Shown here piece by piece: positions 53,155 through 61,884 of a stretch of 64,000 nt of DNA. The stretch covers positions 287,846 to 351,845 of the forward strand of contig CAVXZG010000006.1 in NCBI GenBank assembly GCA_963766375.1, written 5' to 3'. Made by a program: the position numbers and the translations under genes. Each line of letters starts with the position of its first letter. Positions within the stretch are counted from its first letter, which is position 1. Below the pieces are notes generated by a model that worked only from the letters and a program-made list of their open reading frames with translations, was not told where the DNA came from and did not search any database. This DNA comes from AC-32 sp963766375. GTDB lineage: Bacteria; Actinomycetota; Thermoleophilia; Gaiellales; Gaiellaceae.

Positions 53155-54013
53155 ATGCGGGCCGGAACCGGCTCGATCAAGCCGGTTATCGGGATGTTTT
53201 GCAACGTCACCGGGGCCGCCGTCCGCGGCGTGCCCTGGCTTGCGCGCGTGTGCGCCCTCGCAGGAGCGATCGTGTGCAGCGGCCTCGCGGGGCCGGGTAC
53301 GGCTCGAGCAGCAGGACCAGGTGGCATCGACGTGTCGGCAGAGATCGACGCTGCTCTCGCGGAGGTCGACGCGGTGGTTCCGCAGCCGCCGGCCCGTCAG
53401 GAGCAGAGCGTGACTCTGAACGTCGCGGGTGCGACGACGGTGAATATCCCCGCGCCGCCGGCCGCCGAGATCGTGGAGACAGAGGTCGCGGCCGTGACCC
53501 AGCCGGTCGCCATGGCGGCGTCCGCTCCAATTGCGACGACGGCCGCGAGTCCGGAGAGCGCGCCGGCGGCGCCGCTGGGAGCCGGGCCGGCGCGAGAGCA
53601 TGGCGCGGCCAAGGTTTCCGGCCGGCCGAGGCGACCGCCGCTCGGTCGTTGGGGTCGTGTCGCGCACCACACTCCTCAGCAGCGCCCAGAGCACGACGGA
53701 CGTCGTCGTTACTTCGCGAGTGACGCTCGTCACCCGCGAGGCGCGAAGTCCGCGCCCTCCCCGTGCTCGTGCGCAGCACAAAGCACCGGCGGGAGCTGTG
53801 CCGCAGCGGCTCCCGCCGGCACCACTGCCTCCTCGTCCGGACATGACCTCGTCCGGACAAGGGGGCGGCCAGGGGTCGGTCCAGCCGCTTCTGCTTGCGG
53901 CGCTCGCAGCAGTGCTGGGGTTTTTCACGCTGTCACTCTTGCCTCGGGTCCTTCCGCGACCGGCCTTCCGGAAGCCGAGGCGAATCGTCCTTCCTCCCTG
54001 GCATCCGGGCTGA
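53155..54013 (+). CDS. Secreted surface protein with C-terminal membrane anchor (frameshifted)
   Basis: Begins with a signal peptide (WLARVCALAGAIVCSGLAGP, then GTARA-AGP). The exported part has IDVSAEIDAALAEVDAVVPQ and SVTLNVAGATTVNIPAPPAA, then disordered Ala/Pro sequence. Around 53590-53645 the frame must change to reach VVGVVSRTTLLSSAQSTTDV and VVTSRVTLVTREAR. It then ends with LLLAALAAVLGFFTLSLLPR, a helix followed by the basic tail PRRIVLPPWHPG, the same layout as the preceding gene. It lies 51 bases after that gene and 78 before the repeat protein, so the three look like one operon. Function unknown. Confidence 0.6.
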
Positions 54014-54091
54014 CGTCCTTCTCCGGCCTACACGCGCGTCGTTCTGCGACGGCGCGCCGACCGAACCACAACTACGGAGAAGGAGAAGGAG

Positions 54092-56369
54092 ATGAAAGCC
54101 AAGCTATTGAGCGTGGCCGTGGCACTGGTTGCCCTGGCCGCCGCTCCAGCCCAGGCGTTCGCTGACTCCGGTGCTCCCGGCGGCTTCCAGGCCGGGGTCC
54201 AGAGCGCGAACACCGGGCAGGTAGCCGGCGGTCTGGCGATCAGCGACCAGAACGCGGTCAACGCGAACGTGCCCGTGTCGATCGCGGGCGGCAACGTCAG
54301 CTCCGGCCCGAGCTCGGCCACCCAGACGGCGACGTCGAACGCGAACGCCGACGTCTCGAACAAGGCCAAGACGGACCAGGACCAGACGCTCAACCAGAAC
54401 GTCGGCGGCTCCGGTTGCTACGCCGGCTGCGGCGGTGCGGGCGGATTCCAGGCCGGGATCCAGGACGCCCAGACGCAGCAGGCGGCGATCGGGATCGCGA
54501 AGAGCGACCAGAACGCAGTGAACGCGAACGTGCCCGTGTCGATCGCGGGCGGCAACGTCAGCTCCGGTCCCAGCTCGGCGACGCAGACCGCCAGCTCGAC
54601 CGCGACGACTGACGTCTCGAACAAGGCGAAGACCGATCAGGACCAGACGCAGACGCAGAACGTCGGCGGCGGCTCCTGCAAGGCCGGCTGTGGCGGAGCG
54701 GGCGGATTCCAGGCCGGGATCCAGAAGTCCGACACGCAGCAGGCGGCGATCGGGATCGCCAAGAGCGACCAGAACGCAGTGAACGCGAACGTGCCCGTGT
54801 CGATCGCGGGCGGCAACGTCAGCTCCGGTCCCAGCTCGGCGACGCAGACCGCCAGCTCGACCGCGAACGCTGACGTCTCGAACAAGGCGAAGACCGACCA
54901 GGACCAGACGCTGACCCAGAACATCGGCAGCGGCTGTGGTTGTGACGCGCAAGGACGGCCGGGACGGCAAGGACGGCTGCTACGCCGGTTGCGGCGGAGC
55001 GGGCGGCTTCCAGCTCGGTGTCCAGAAGGCGGAGACCAACCAGTTCGCCCTGGGCGTCGCGAAGAGCGACCAGAACGCGGTCAACGCCAACGTGCCCGTG
55101 TCGATCGCGGGCGGCAACGTCAGCTCCGGTCCGAGCTCGGCCACGCAGACGGCCACCTCGACCGCAACCACTGACGTCTCGAACAAGGCGAAGACCGACC
55201 AGGACCAGACGCTGACCCAGAACGTCGGCGGCAGCTCCTCGTGCAAGGCCGGGTGCGGTGGAGCAGGTGGCTTCCAGGTTGGTGTGCAGAAGGCCGACAC
55301 CAACCAGTGGGCACTCGGCATCGCCAAGAGCGACCAGAACGCCGTCAACGGCAACGCGCCCGTCTCGATCGCCGGAGGAAACATCTCCAGCGGCCCGAGC
55401 AGCGCAACGCAGACGGCGACGTCCTCGGCGAACACCGACGTCTCGAACAAGGCCAAGACCGATCAAGACCAGACGCTGACCCAGAACATCGGTAGCGGCT
55501 GTGGTTGCGACGGCAAGGCCGGTCGGGACGGGAAGGACGGCTGCTACGCCGGTTGCGGCGGAGCGGGCGGCTTCCAGCTCGGTGTCCAGAACGCCGAGAC
55601 CAACCAGTGGGCACTCGGCATCGCCAAGAGCGACCAGAACGCCGTCAACGGCAACGCGCCCGTCTCGATCGCCGGAGGAAACATCTCCAGCGGCCCGAGC
55701 AGCGCAACGCAGACGGCGACGTCCTCGGCGAACACCGACGTCTCGAACAAGGCCAAGACCGATCAAGACCAGACGCTGACCCAGAACATCGGCAGCGGCT
55801 GTGGTTGCGACGGCAAGGTCGGTCGGGACGGGAAGGACGGCTGCTACGCCGGTTGCGGCGGAGCGGGCGGCTTCCAGCTCGGTGTCCAGAACGCCGAGAC
55901 CAACCAGTGGGCACTCGGTATCGCCAAGAGCGACCAGAACGCCGTCAACGGCAACGCGCCCGTCTCGATCGCCGGAGGAAACATCTCCAGCGGCCCGAGC
56001 AGCGCAACGCAGACGGCGACGTCCTCGGCGAACACCGACGTCTCGAACAAGGCCAAGACCGATCAGGACCAGACGCTCAGCCAGAACATCGGCGGCTCCT
56101 CCTGCCACGCGGGTTGCGGCGGGGCTGGTGGCTTCCAGGCCGGCGTCCAGCTGGCTCAGACCAACCAGTGGGCCCTCGGCATCGCCAAGAGCGACCAGAA
56201 CGCGGTCAACAGCAATACGCCGCACTCGGTAGCCGGCGGGAACATCTACGACGGCGCGAGCTCGGCGACTCAGAGGGCGACCTCGTCGGCTGACACCGAC
56301 GTCGCCAACAAGGCGAAGACCGACCAGAACCAGTGGCAGGACCAGCGACTGGGGGTGGCGCGGATCTGA
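54092..56369 (+). CDS. Secreted eight-repeat Gln/Asn-rich protein with Cys and collagen-like linkers (one frameshift)
   Basis: After a signal peptide (LLSVAVALVALAAAPAQAFA) the protein is eight copies of an about 90-residue unit. Each unit reads GGFQ(A/L/V)G(V/I)Q at the start, then SDQNAVNANVPVSIAGGNVS, SGPSSATQTATS, DVSNKAKTDQDQTLTQN and a Cys linker (such as GCYAGCGGAGG). Several linkers add GCGCDGKAGRDGKDGCYAGC, a short Gly-X-Y collagen-like run. Regular Gln/Asn spacing recalls curlin and other amyloid or beta-solenoid repeats, but it is not a known curlin. One extra base near 54950 (in the third linker) splits the frame; with one base removed the product is 758 residues. The last repeat is diverged and lacks a membrane anchor. 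A strong terminator follows. Likely an extracellular fibre or matrix protein (inference). Confidence 0.8.
55300..56075 (+). repeat. Near-identical 300-bp tandem repeat inside the surface gene
   Basis: 55501-55800 and 55801-56075 match almost base for base at a spacing of exactly 300; the half-copy 55300-55500 is the same. I saw only single-base differences (for example GGCCGG versus GGTCGG at 55514/55814). This points to recent unequal recombination or active homogenisation. Confidence 0.9.
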
Positions 56370-56381
56370 CACACAGGTAAG

Positions 56382-56418
56382 GGAAGGGCCGCGGCCTCGC
56401 CGCGGCCCTTCCTCTTTT
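56382..56418 (+). terminator. Strong intrinsic terminator after the repeat protein
   Basis: GAAGGGCCGCGGC (56383-56395) pairs perfectly with GCCGCGGCCCTTC (56399-56411) around CTC, extended by one more pair, and is followed by TCTTTTC. Confidence 0.88.
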
Positions 56419-56437
56419 CGCCGGCGAGAGGAGCGGG

Positions 56438-56974
56438 ATGAGAAGAGGAAGAGGCATCGGCCGGGTCGGAGTCCTTGCGGCGCTCCTCTGCGCACTCGCC
56501 TTGCCGTCCGCAGCGCTGAGCGCCGTTCGCGAGTCCCCGTTCGTCGAGCGCGCCAGCGCCGGCTACCGGGCGACGACGAGCTGCTATGACCGCGCCGACT
56601 GGGCCACTCTGGTCAGCGCCGGCTACCCGGACCTGCGCGGGCACGAGACGGAGGTCTACGGGCTCTGGCGCTACGAGATCCGTCAGGTGGCGCTGCCGGC
56701 GCGAGGCTGCCGCGCGCTCGAGCGGTGGCGGCAGGCGCCGGCGGGGATCGTCAGCGTGTGGATCTTCGTCCTCGGACACGAGCTGACGCACGCCGAACAG
56801 AGCGACCTCTACAACGCGCCGTGGAGCCGGCCGTTCGACGAGGTCGAGGCCGACTGCGGCGGGCTCGCGAAGTTCCAGAGGATCAAGCTCGAGCTCGGCA
56901 TCACCCGGCAGCTCCGCCCACCGCCGCGGACCCTCACGCGGTGCCCGGCGAGGAAGGCGAAGGCTCGTCGCTAG
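56438..56974 (+). CDS. Small secreted HExxH protein, putative metalloprotease
   Basis: A 178-residue exported protein with signal peptide (GVLAALLCALALPSAALSAV). The motif FVLGHELTHAEQSDLYN carries HExxH (two His ligands and catalytic Glu); FDEVEADCGGLAKFQRIKL, 24 residues later, offers a third acidic ligand, as in gluzincin-type proteases. Two Cys pairs may be formed (SCYDRADW, ARGCRALERW, DCGGLAKF, LTRCPARK). The basic C-terminus is short. It starts right after the terminator of the repeat protein and could process or release the surface proteins; that is inference. An alternative is a non-catalytic zinc protein. Confidence 0.75.
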   Translation: MRRGRGIGRVGVLAALLCALALPSAALSAVRESPFVERASAGYRATTSCYDRADWATLVSAGYPDLRGHETEVYGLWRYEIRQVALPARGCRALERWRQAPAGIVSVWIFVLGHELTHAEQSDLYNAPWSRPFDEVEADCGGLAKFQRIKLELGITRQLRPPPRTLTRCPARKAKARR

Positions 56975-57138
56975 TTGGAGGGCTTGACGAAACCTAGTCT
57001 GTGCCCTCGGGCCGCCCTGCTCGCCCCGAGGCCGCGTCCTCAGTCGCACCCGTAGCCTCCGGCTACGAGCACTCCCTGCGTCCTTGCCTCGGAACGATCA
57101 GCGCATCCCGAGGACGAGCGAGGTTCCGCCAAGCCCTC

Positions 57139-58725
57139 CTAGACGTCGAGCCGGGCGTCTTCGAGGTCGAGGTCGCGCTGGAGGCGGCGCTCGACGTCGC
57201 CGCTGATCACGCCCTGGCGGCGGAGATCCACGATCGCGGTGCGTTCGGCCTCGAGCAGCTCCCTGCGGAGACGCTGGTAGTTGAGCGACCGCTCCTCGAT
57301 GCCGCCGTCGTCATCCTGGTCGAAGCGTGAGGTGAACCTGTCCCGGCGGAAGCCGTACAACCCGCGCAAGCGCTCGGCAGTCTCGTCGCGAACCCACTCT
57401 TCGCCGGTCAACTCCTCCAGCCGCGCGAGCGCAGCGTCGGCCGCCTTGATCCGCGCCTTCGCGTCCTCCTTCTCGTCGAGGTGGTCGGCCTCGATCCGGA
57501 ACATCCTGACGATCAGGGGAAGCGTCAGTCCCTGGAAGACGAGCGTCCCGAGGATGACGCAGAACGTGAGGAAGATGATCAACTCCCGCTCGGGGAACGG
57601 GGTTCCTGCATCCGTCGTCAAGGGGATTGCCAGAGCGGCGGCGAGCGACACTGCGCCCCGCATGCCGGACCAGGCGACGAGAATCGGGTGGCCGATCGTG
57701 GCGCGCCCACGCTCGACCCGCCGGGAGAGGAGCTTCGGCAAGTAGAGGAAGACCGGTGCCCAGACGAGTCTCGTGCCGACCACAGCAGCGGTTGTCACCA
57801 GCCCGTACCACAGCAGGGTCGCCGTGGAGTGTCCGGTCAGGGCATCGAGGATGTGGGACAGCTGGAGGCCCACGAGGGCGAACAGCAAAGCGTTGAGGAC
57901 GAAGACGATGATCTCCCACACCGCGAGACCTTGCAGGCGCGTCTGCACCGACGTGAGCTCGGGCGTACGCCAGCCGAGGTAGATGCCGGCCGTGACCACG
58001 GCGAGAACGCCCGAGGCGTCCGCCGCATTCGCCGGGATGAACGCGAGGTATCCGGTCATGAGCGCGATCGTCACCTCGACGGGCGGATTGTCGAGCCGCC
58101 GCCGCAGTGCAGCGATGAGGAAGCCGACGACAAGGCCGATCCCCACGCCCCCCACCACGCTCCAGAGGAAGTGCCAGGACGCGTTCCAGAACGAGAAGGC
58201 GCCCGACACCGCGGCGGTCACCGCAACGCGATAGAGCACCAGCGCCGTGCCGTCGTTCACGAGGGCCTCCCCCTCGACCACCGTGACGATTCGTCGTGGG
58301 ACGCCCAGTCGCCGCATGATCGCCGTCGCGGCGATCGGATCCGTAGGAGAGACAACGGCTCCCAGCACGAACGCCGCGCTCCAGGACATGGAGTCGATCG
58401 CGGCGTGGGCAACGACGGCTACGACCGTCATGGTCGCGATCACAAGCCCGATCGCCAGCATTCCGATGGGACGGGCGTTCGCGCGCAGGTCCCTCAGAGA
58501 GGTGAAGAAAGCGGCGGCGTAGAGCAACGGCGGCAGAACAGCGACGAGGACGACGTCAGGCGGCAGCTGAAGCGTCGGGATTCCGGGCATGAAGCCGAGA
58601 GCCAGTCCTCCGAGCACCAGGAAGATCGGGTAGGGAATGCGCAGCAGCGGCGCGATCACGAGCATGGCCGCGACGGCCAGCAGCAAGCCCACGAGGAGGA
58701 GCTGCTCGTGGACGCCGAAGTGCAT
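57139..58725 (-). CDS. Na+/H+ antiporter, CPA1/NhaP type
   Basis: A 528-residue membrane antiporter with about twelve helices. The start HEQLLLVGLLLAVAAMLVIA leads into PIFLVLGGLALGFMPGIPTL, AAFVLGAVVSPTDPIAATAI (the ion-site SPTDP), EGEALVNDGTALVLYRVAVT (the ND motif) and WSGMRGAVSLAAALAIPLTT. A cytoplasmic tail of about 100 charged residues with coiled-coil character follows (EEKEDAKARIKAADAALARL region). Exchanges Na+ or K+ for H+. Last gene of a minus-strand run that also holds the redox genes, but 21 bases separate it from the small gene before it. Confidence 0.92.
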   Translation of the reverse strand: MHFGVHEQLLLVGLLLAVAAMLVIAPLLRIPYPIFLVLGGLALGFMPGIPTLQLPPDVVLVAVLPPLLYAAAFFTSLRDLRANARPIGMLAIGLVIATMTVVAVVAHAAIDSMSWSAAFVLGAVVSPTDPIAATAIMRRLGVPRRIVTVVEGEALVNDGTALVLYRVAVTAAVSGAFSFWNASWHFLWSVVGGVGIGLVVGFLIAALRRRLDNPPVEVTIALMTGYLAFIPANAADASGVLAVVTAGIYLGWRTPELTSVQTRLQGLAVWEIIVFVLNALLFALVGLQLSHILDALTGHSTATLLWYGLVTTAAVVGTRLVWAPVFLYLPKLLSRRVERGRATIGHPILVAWSGMRGAVSLAAALAIPLTTDAGTPFPERELIIFLTFCVILGTLVFQGLTLPLIVRMFRIEADHLDEKEDAKARIKAADAALARLEELTGEEWVRDETAERLRGLYGFRRDRFTSRFDQDDDGGIEERSLNYQRLRRELLEAERTAIVDLRRQGVISGDVERRLQRDLDLEDARLDV

Positions 58726-58746
58726 CCCGGGATGCCTAAATCGCGG

Positions 58747-58848
58747 CTAGCGGCGCTTGGCGAGTGCCTTGACGATGCGCCGCTCGACGAGAAAGGCGAC
58801 CGCGCTCATCAGCACGCCCAGGATCGCCCGCTCGAAGCGTCTCCGCAT
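58747..58848 (-). CDS. 33-residue membrane-associated small protein
   Basis: Reads MRRRFERAILGVLMSAVAFL then VERRIVKALAKRR. One amphipathic or short transmembrane helix flanked by Arg-rich ends. It begins 9 bases after the stop of the zinc-ribbon gene, in the same run as the flavoprotein reductase. Similar tiny proteins occur beside such reductases in related actinobacteria as far as I recall. Function unknown; real-gene status rests on context. Confidence 0.5.
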   Translation of the reverse strand: MRRRFERAILGVLMSAVAFLVERRIVKALAKRR

Positions 58849-58857
58849 CGGGCGAGC

Positions 58858-59121
58858 CTAGCCCAGCTCGAGGCGCGCCGTGCCGGTCAGGTCGATCCAG
58901 GTGCGCGTGGGCCCGCGGACGATCTGGATCATCACGGCCTCGCAGTGCCGGCAGCGAACGACGACCCCGGGTGCGTGCACGTAGACGTCGAGGCGGGCCA
59001 TCTCCTCACGGGCTCCGCAGCCGCCGCAGACGCAGGGCGCGGCGGTGAGCTCCGCGCCGAACAGCTCGTTCAGGAGCCCGCCGATCGCGTTGCCGTCGAG
59101 CCTCAGGTCGCTGGTCTCCAT
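58858..59121 (-). CDS. Zinc-ribbon-like small protein (DUF6510-like)
   Basis: An 87-residue protein with two Cys pairs forming a probable zinc knuckle: CVCGGCGAREEMARLDVYV and VRCRHCEAVMIQIVRG. The N-terminal RLDGNAIGGLLNELFGAELT is a helix. I match it to the actinobacterial DUF6510 family from memory. Its ATG overlaps the stop of the flavoprotein reductase by one base, so it is coupled to it and may serve as its metal or redox partner (inference). Confidence 0.75.
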   Translation of the reverse strand: METSDLRLDGNAIGGLLNELFGAELTAAPCVCGGCGAREEMARLDVYVHAPGVVVRCRHCEAVMIQIVRGPTRTWIDLTGTARLELG

Positions 59122-59813
59122 CAGCCGGTCGCTCCGAAGCGCTCGGTGCGGATCCAGCGGGGGTCGTAGCCGAGGCCGACGAGCCCGTCGGCGGCCGCGT
59201 CCACGAAGCGGGTGGAGCCGCAGACGAAGACCTTCGGCTCGTCTTCCGCGGGCCAGGCGACCTCCGCGAGGAGCTCCGGATCGATCCGGCGTGAGTAGCC
59301 GGTCCAGCCGGCAGGCTGCTCCCGCGTGAGCGTGTGCACGACCTCGAAGCCATCGCCCGGGAGCTCCTCGAGCTCGTCGCGGTAGATCACGTCCTCGAGC
59401 GAGCGAGACGAGTAGAGCAGCCGCATCGGCGCGGTCGCACCTACCCGCGCGCGGCTACGCGCCATCGCCATCAGCGGCACCACCCCCGAGCCGCCGCCGA
59501 CGAGCAGCACCCGTGCCGGGTCAGCGGGCTCCCAGACGAAGTAGCCGCCGATCGGCCCGCGCACCTCGAAGCCGTCACCTTCGCGGGCCTCGTCCACGAG
59601 GTACGGCGAGACCTCGCCGTCGTCGAGCCGCTCGACCGTGAGCGCCAGCGTCTCGCCCGGAGCCGAGGCGATCGAGTAGCTGCGCTGCGCCTGGTAACCG
59701 TCCTCCGCGGTCAGGCGCACGTCCAGGTGCTGGCCCGCGAGGTGATCCGCCCAGCCGGGGACGTTGAGCTCGAGCGTTCGAACCCGCGGCGTCTCCCACT
59801 TGGCCCCAGCCAC
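59121..59813 (-). CDS. FAD/NAD(P)-binding ferredoxin-reductase-type oxidoreductase
   Basis: About 230 residues of the ferredoxin-NADP reductase fold. FAD site: AQRSYSIASAPGETLALTVE (RxYS); pyridine-nucleotide site: RVLLVGGGSGVVPLMAMARS and the late VFVCGSTRFVDAAADGLVGL. No iron-sulfur domain. GTG 59813 gives a start (VAGAKWETPRVRTLELNVPG) like the family; a GTG at 59861 would overlap the sulfite-oxidase-like gene by 31 bases. Next to the molybdopterin protein, it probably exchanges electrons with it. Confidence 0.88.
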   Translation of the reverse strand: MAGAKWETPRVRTLELNVPGWADHLAGQHLDVRLTAEDGYQAQRSYSIASAPGETLALTVERLDDGEVSPYLVDEAREGDGFEVRGPIGGYFVWEPADPARVLLVGGGSGVVPLMAMARSRARVGATAPMRLLYSSRSLEDVIYRDELEELPGDGFEVVHTLTREQPAGWTGYSRRIDPELLAEVAWPAEDEPKVFVCGSTRFVDAAADGLVGLGYDPRWIRTERFGATG

Positions 59814-59830
59814 CTCGGCGGCTAGCCACG

Positions 59831-60430
59831 CTAGTCGCCCCAGTACCGCTGTTCCAGCCACGGATCCCCCCGCAGGTGGTAGCCGTTCTGCTCCCAGAAG
59901 CCGGGCTCGTCCTCCTCACGGAGGCTCAGCCCGCGCACCCACTTGGCGCTCTTCCAGAAGTAGAGGTGCGGCACGAGCAGCCGCGCGGGCCCGCCGTGCT
60001 CGGGCTCGAGCGGCTCACCGTCGTAGCCGTATGCGACCCAGGCTTTGCCGTCGGTCACGTCTTCGAGCGGCAGGTTCGTCGTGTAGCCGCCGTCGCAGAA
60101 CGCGACAACGTACTCCGCCTCGTGCTCGACCCCTTCGAGCAGGGTGTCGACCGAGACGCCCTCCCAGCTCGTGTCGAGCTTCGACCACTTCGTCACGCAG
60201 TGGATGTCCTTCGTGATCGTCTCGCTCGGCAGAGCCCGGAACTCCTCCCACGTCCAGCTGACCGGCGAGGCGCCGCCCTGGATCGAGAACGTCCACTCCT
60301 CGAGCGGCGTGTGCGGGGTCGGCCCCGCGGAGAGCACCGGGAAGTCGTCGGTCAGGTACTGCCCGGGCGGCACGCGGTCGGGCGGTCCATCCTGGCGGCG
60401 ACCTCTGAAGCCACGCGAGATGATGCCCAC
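59831..60430 (-). CDS. Sulfite-oxidase-like molybdopterin protein
   Basis: A 199-residue protein of the SuoX/YedY molybdopterin domain family, without a signal peptide or heme domain. The molybdenum-ligand Cys lies in ITKDIHCVTKWSKLDTSWEG near residue 78; other family features are EEWTFSIQGGASPVSWTWEE, VAFCDGGYTTNLPLEDVTDG and HGGPARLLVPHLYFWKSAKW. It likely oxidises or reduces a small molecule (sulfite, sulfoxide or similar) in the cytoplasm. The flavoprotein reductase directly downstream is its plausible electron partner. Confidence 0.9.
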   Translation of the reverse strand: MGIISRGFRGRRQDGPPDRVPPGQYLTDDFPVLSAGPTPHTPLEEWTFSIQGGASPVSWTWEEFRALPSETITKDIHCVTKWSKLDTSWEGVSVDTLLEGVEHEAEYVVAFCDGGYTTNLPLEDVTDGKAWVAYGYDGEPLEPEHGGPARLLVPHLYFWKSAKWVRGLSLREEDEPGFWEQNGYHLRGDPWLEQRYWGD

Positions 60431-60456
60431 CGGTCGATTGTCGCAGCACAGAGCGC

Positions 60457-61884
60457 CTAGCGCGGGATCGCGAGCAGCGTGGGCGTCGTCCGTCCGCCGC
60501 GGACAGGGCGCAGCACGGTGACGTACGCCGTCGTCGCCGAGAGCGCGGTTGTCCAGAGCATGCGTGTCGTCGGCTTGGGCCGGTGCGGGCAGGGCAGGCG
60601 CTCGCCCTGGTTCGTGTGGTTCCGTTCGTGCCCGCGATCCTGGCCCGCGAGCGGCGGGAGCCGGTAGAGCACTCGCTCCTTCTCACCGCCGAGCGTCCCA
60701 AGCCTCAGCTCTTGCGAGCAGCGCGACGCGCGCACGTAGAGCAGGCTGGCCCTGAGGAGCGAAGGGTTGAGCAGCAGGGCGTCGCGGGCGAAGCGCAGCC
60801 GCCGGCGCTTGCCGGTGGCGACGTCGACGGCGGAGAGCCAGCTGCCCGCCGCCGACGCGCGGTGGTAGACGACGAGGTCGCCGTCGAGCGCGGGCCTGCC
60901 GAGCTCCGCTACCCGCCTGGCCTCGACGACGCGCGCGCTGCGAGTCGGGTCGCTGAGCGGCAGGACCCGGATCTCGCGGCCGGCGCGCCAGACGAGCCAG
61001 CGGTCGGAGACGGCGAGCTTCTGGACGCCCGGCAGCGTCTGCTGGAGCACCGGCGCCAGCGTGTCGCGCGCCGCGACGGTGACCTCCGGGCCCAGGTGCC
61101 AGGCGACGAGCGCGCCGCCGATCGCCGGATCGCCGCCGGGGAGCGGGGTGACGACGCCGTTGCGGGAGAGGAAGCCGCCCACGCCCGGGCGCTGCCAGGC
61201 GAGATCGGCGGCCGCGGCGCTCGGGTCGCCGCCGCGTGAGGCGACGGTGGTCGCCGCGCGCACCTCGCCGGCCACGAGCGCCAGGAGCAGCGACGCGGCG
61301 GTCAGCACCCTCAGCACCCGCAGGCCGTGAGGCCGCTCGGCCAACACCGTCTCCTCGCCGCGCACGGCGAGCACGAGCACGGGCAGCGCCCGGCCGGCCG
61401 CGAACCCGAGAGCGATCGCGAGCGAGCCGGTCACGTTGCCGAGGGCGAGGCTCAGAGCGGGCAGCGCCCAGGCGGCGGAGGCCGGCACGAAGGTCGTCAG
61501 GCCGGTTCCGAGCAGCAGCCCGTAGAGGAAGAGCGCCCGCGGCAGCGGCATCGTCCGCCGCCAGCGCTCGGGCACCTGGAAGCGAATCTGCGGCCGGACA
61601 CGCAGACCGGCCGCGTCGCTCGCGACCGCAGCCGCCGCGATCACAGCGGCCACGACCACGAGCGCGCGCGTATGCACCAGCGCGCCGAGCAGGCCAAGGC
61701 CGCCGAAGACGAGCGCCGCTCCCAGCGCGAGCCCGACCCCGAAGGCGGTGGCGGTCAGGGCGAAAGCTCTCCGTCCGTCATGACGAGCGGCACGCACGGT
61801 GCCGACCATGGAGAGGCTTCAGGGCGACCAGGCGCCGGCGAGGCCGACGAGCAGTCCCGTGAGCGCGAGCGCGACGGTCAGCAT
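60457..61884 (-). CDS. CcdA-like membrane protein with C-terminal beta-propeller; in-frame TGA at the SPC site
   Basis: From ATG 61884 the frame reads MLTVALALTGLLVGLAGAWS-P, then TGA (61821-61819), then SLSMVGTVRAARHDGRRAFA and on to 60457 without another stop. CcdA/DsbD-type proteins carry a redox Cys as SPC at just this spot, so the TGA replaces the expected Cys codon. About six helices follow (FGVGLALGAALVFGGLGLLG; GLLLGTGLTTFVPASAAWAL). Then comes an about 200-residue propeller-like domain (VQKLAVSDRWLVWRAGREIR). If TGA is a real stop, ATG 61809 restarts translation and the first helix is lost. The 61884 ATG overlaps the end of the MauA-like gene. It probably moves reducing power across the membrane to the Cys-rich partner. 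Confidence 0.65.
61789..61803 (-). promoter_or_regulatory. Hairpin downstream of in-frame TGA (possible bacterial SECIS)
   Basis: On the minus strand GGCAC-CGTGC-GTGCC forms a 5-bp stem with a 5-base loop. The loop begins 21 bases after the TGA and has a G in its first two positions, in the spacing range known for bacterial SECIS elements. Short and GC-rich, so it may be chance. Confidence 0.3.

Noticed and set aside
55300..56100. Possible CRISPR array
   Set aside because: The repeat period is 300 bp and fully coding; no 25-40 bp repeats with unique spacers and no cas genes.
54819..56495. 558-codon minus-strand open frame with repeats
   Set aside because: It is the reverse of the plus-strand repeat gene, which has a signal peptide, RBS-like GGAGAAGGAG and a terminator.
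56985..57138. Possible gene or mobile element between the HExxH protein and the antiporter
   Set aside because: Only a short hairpin (GTAGCCTCCGGCTAC near 57050) and GC-rich sequence; no coding evidence or terminal repeats.
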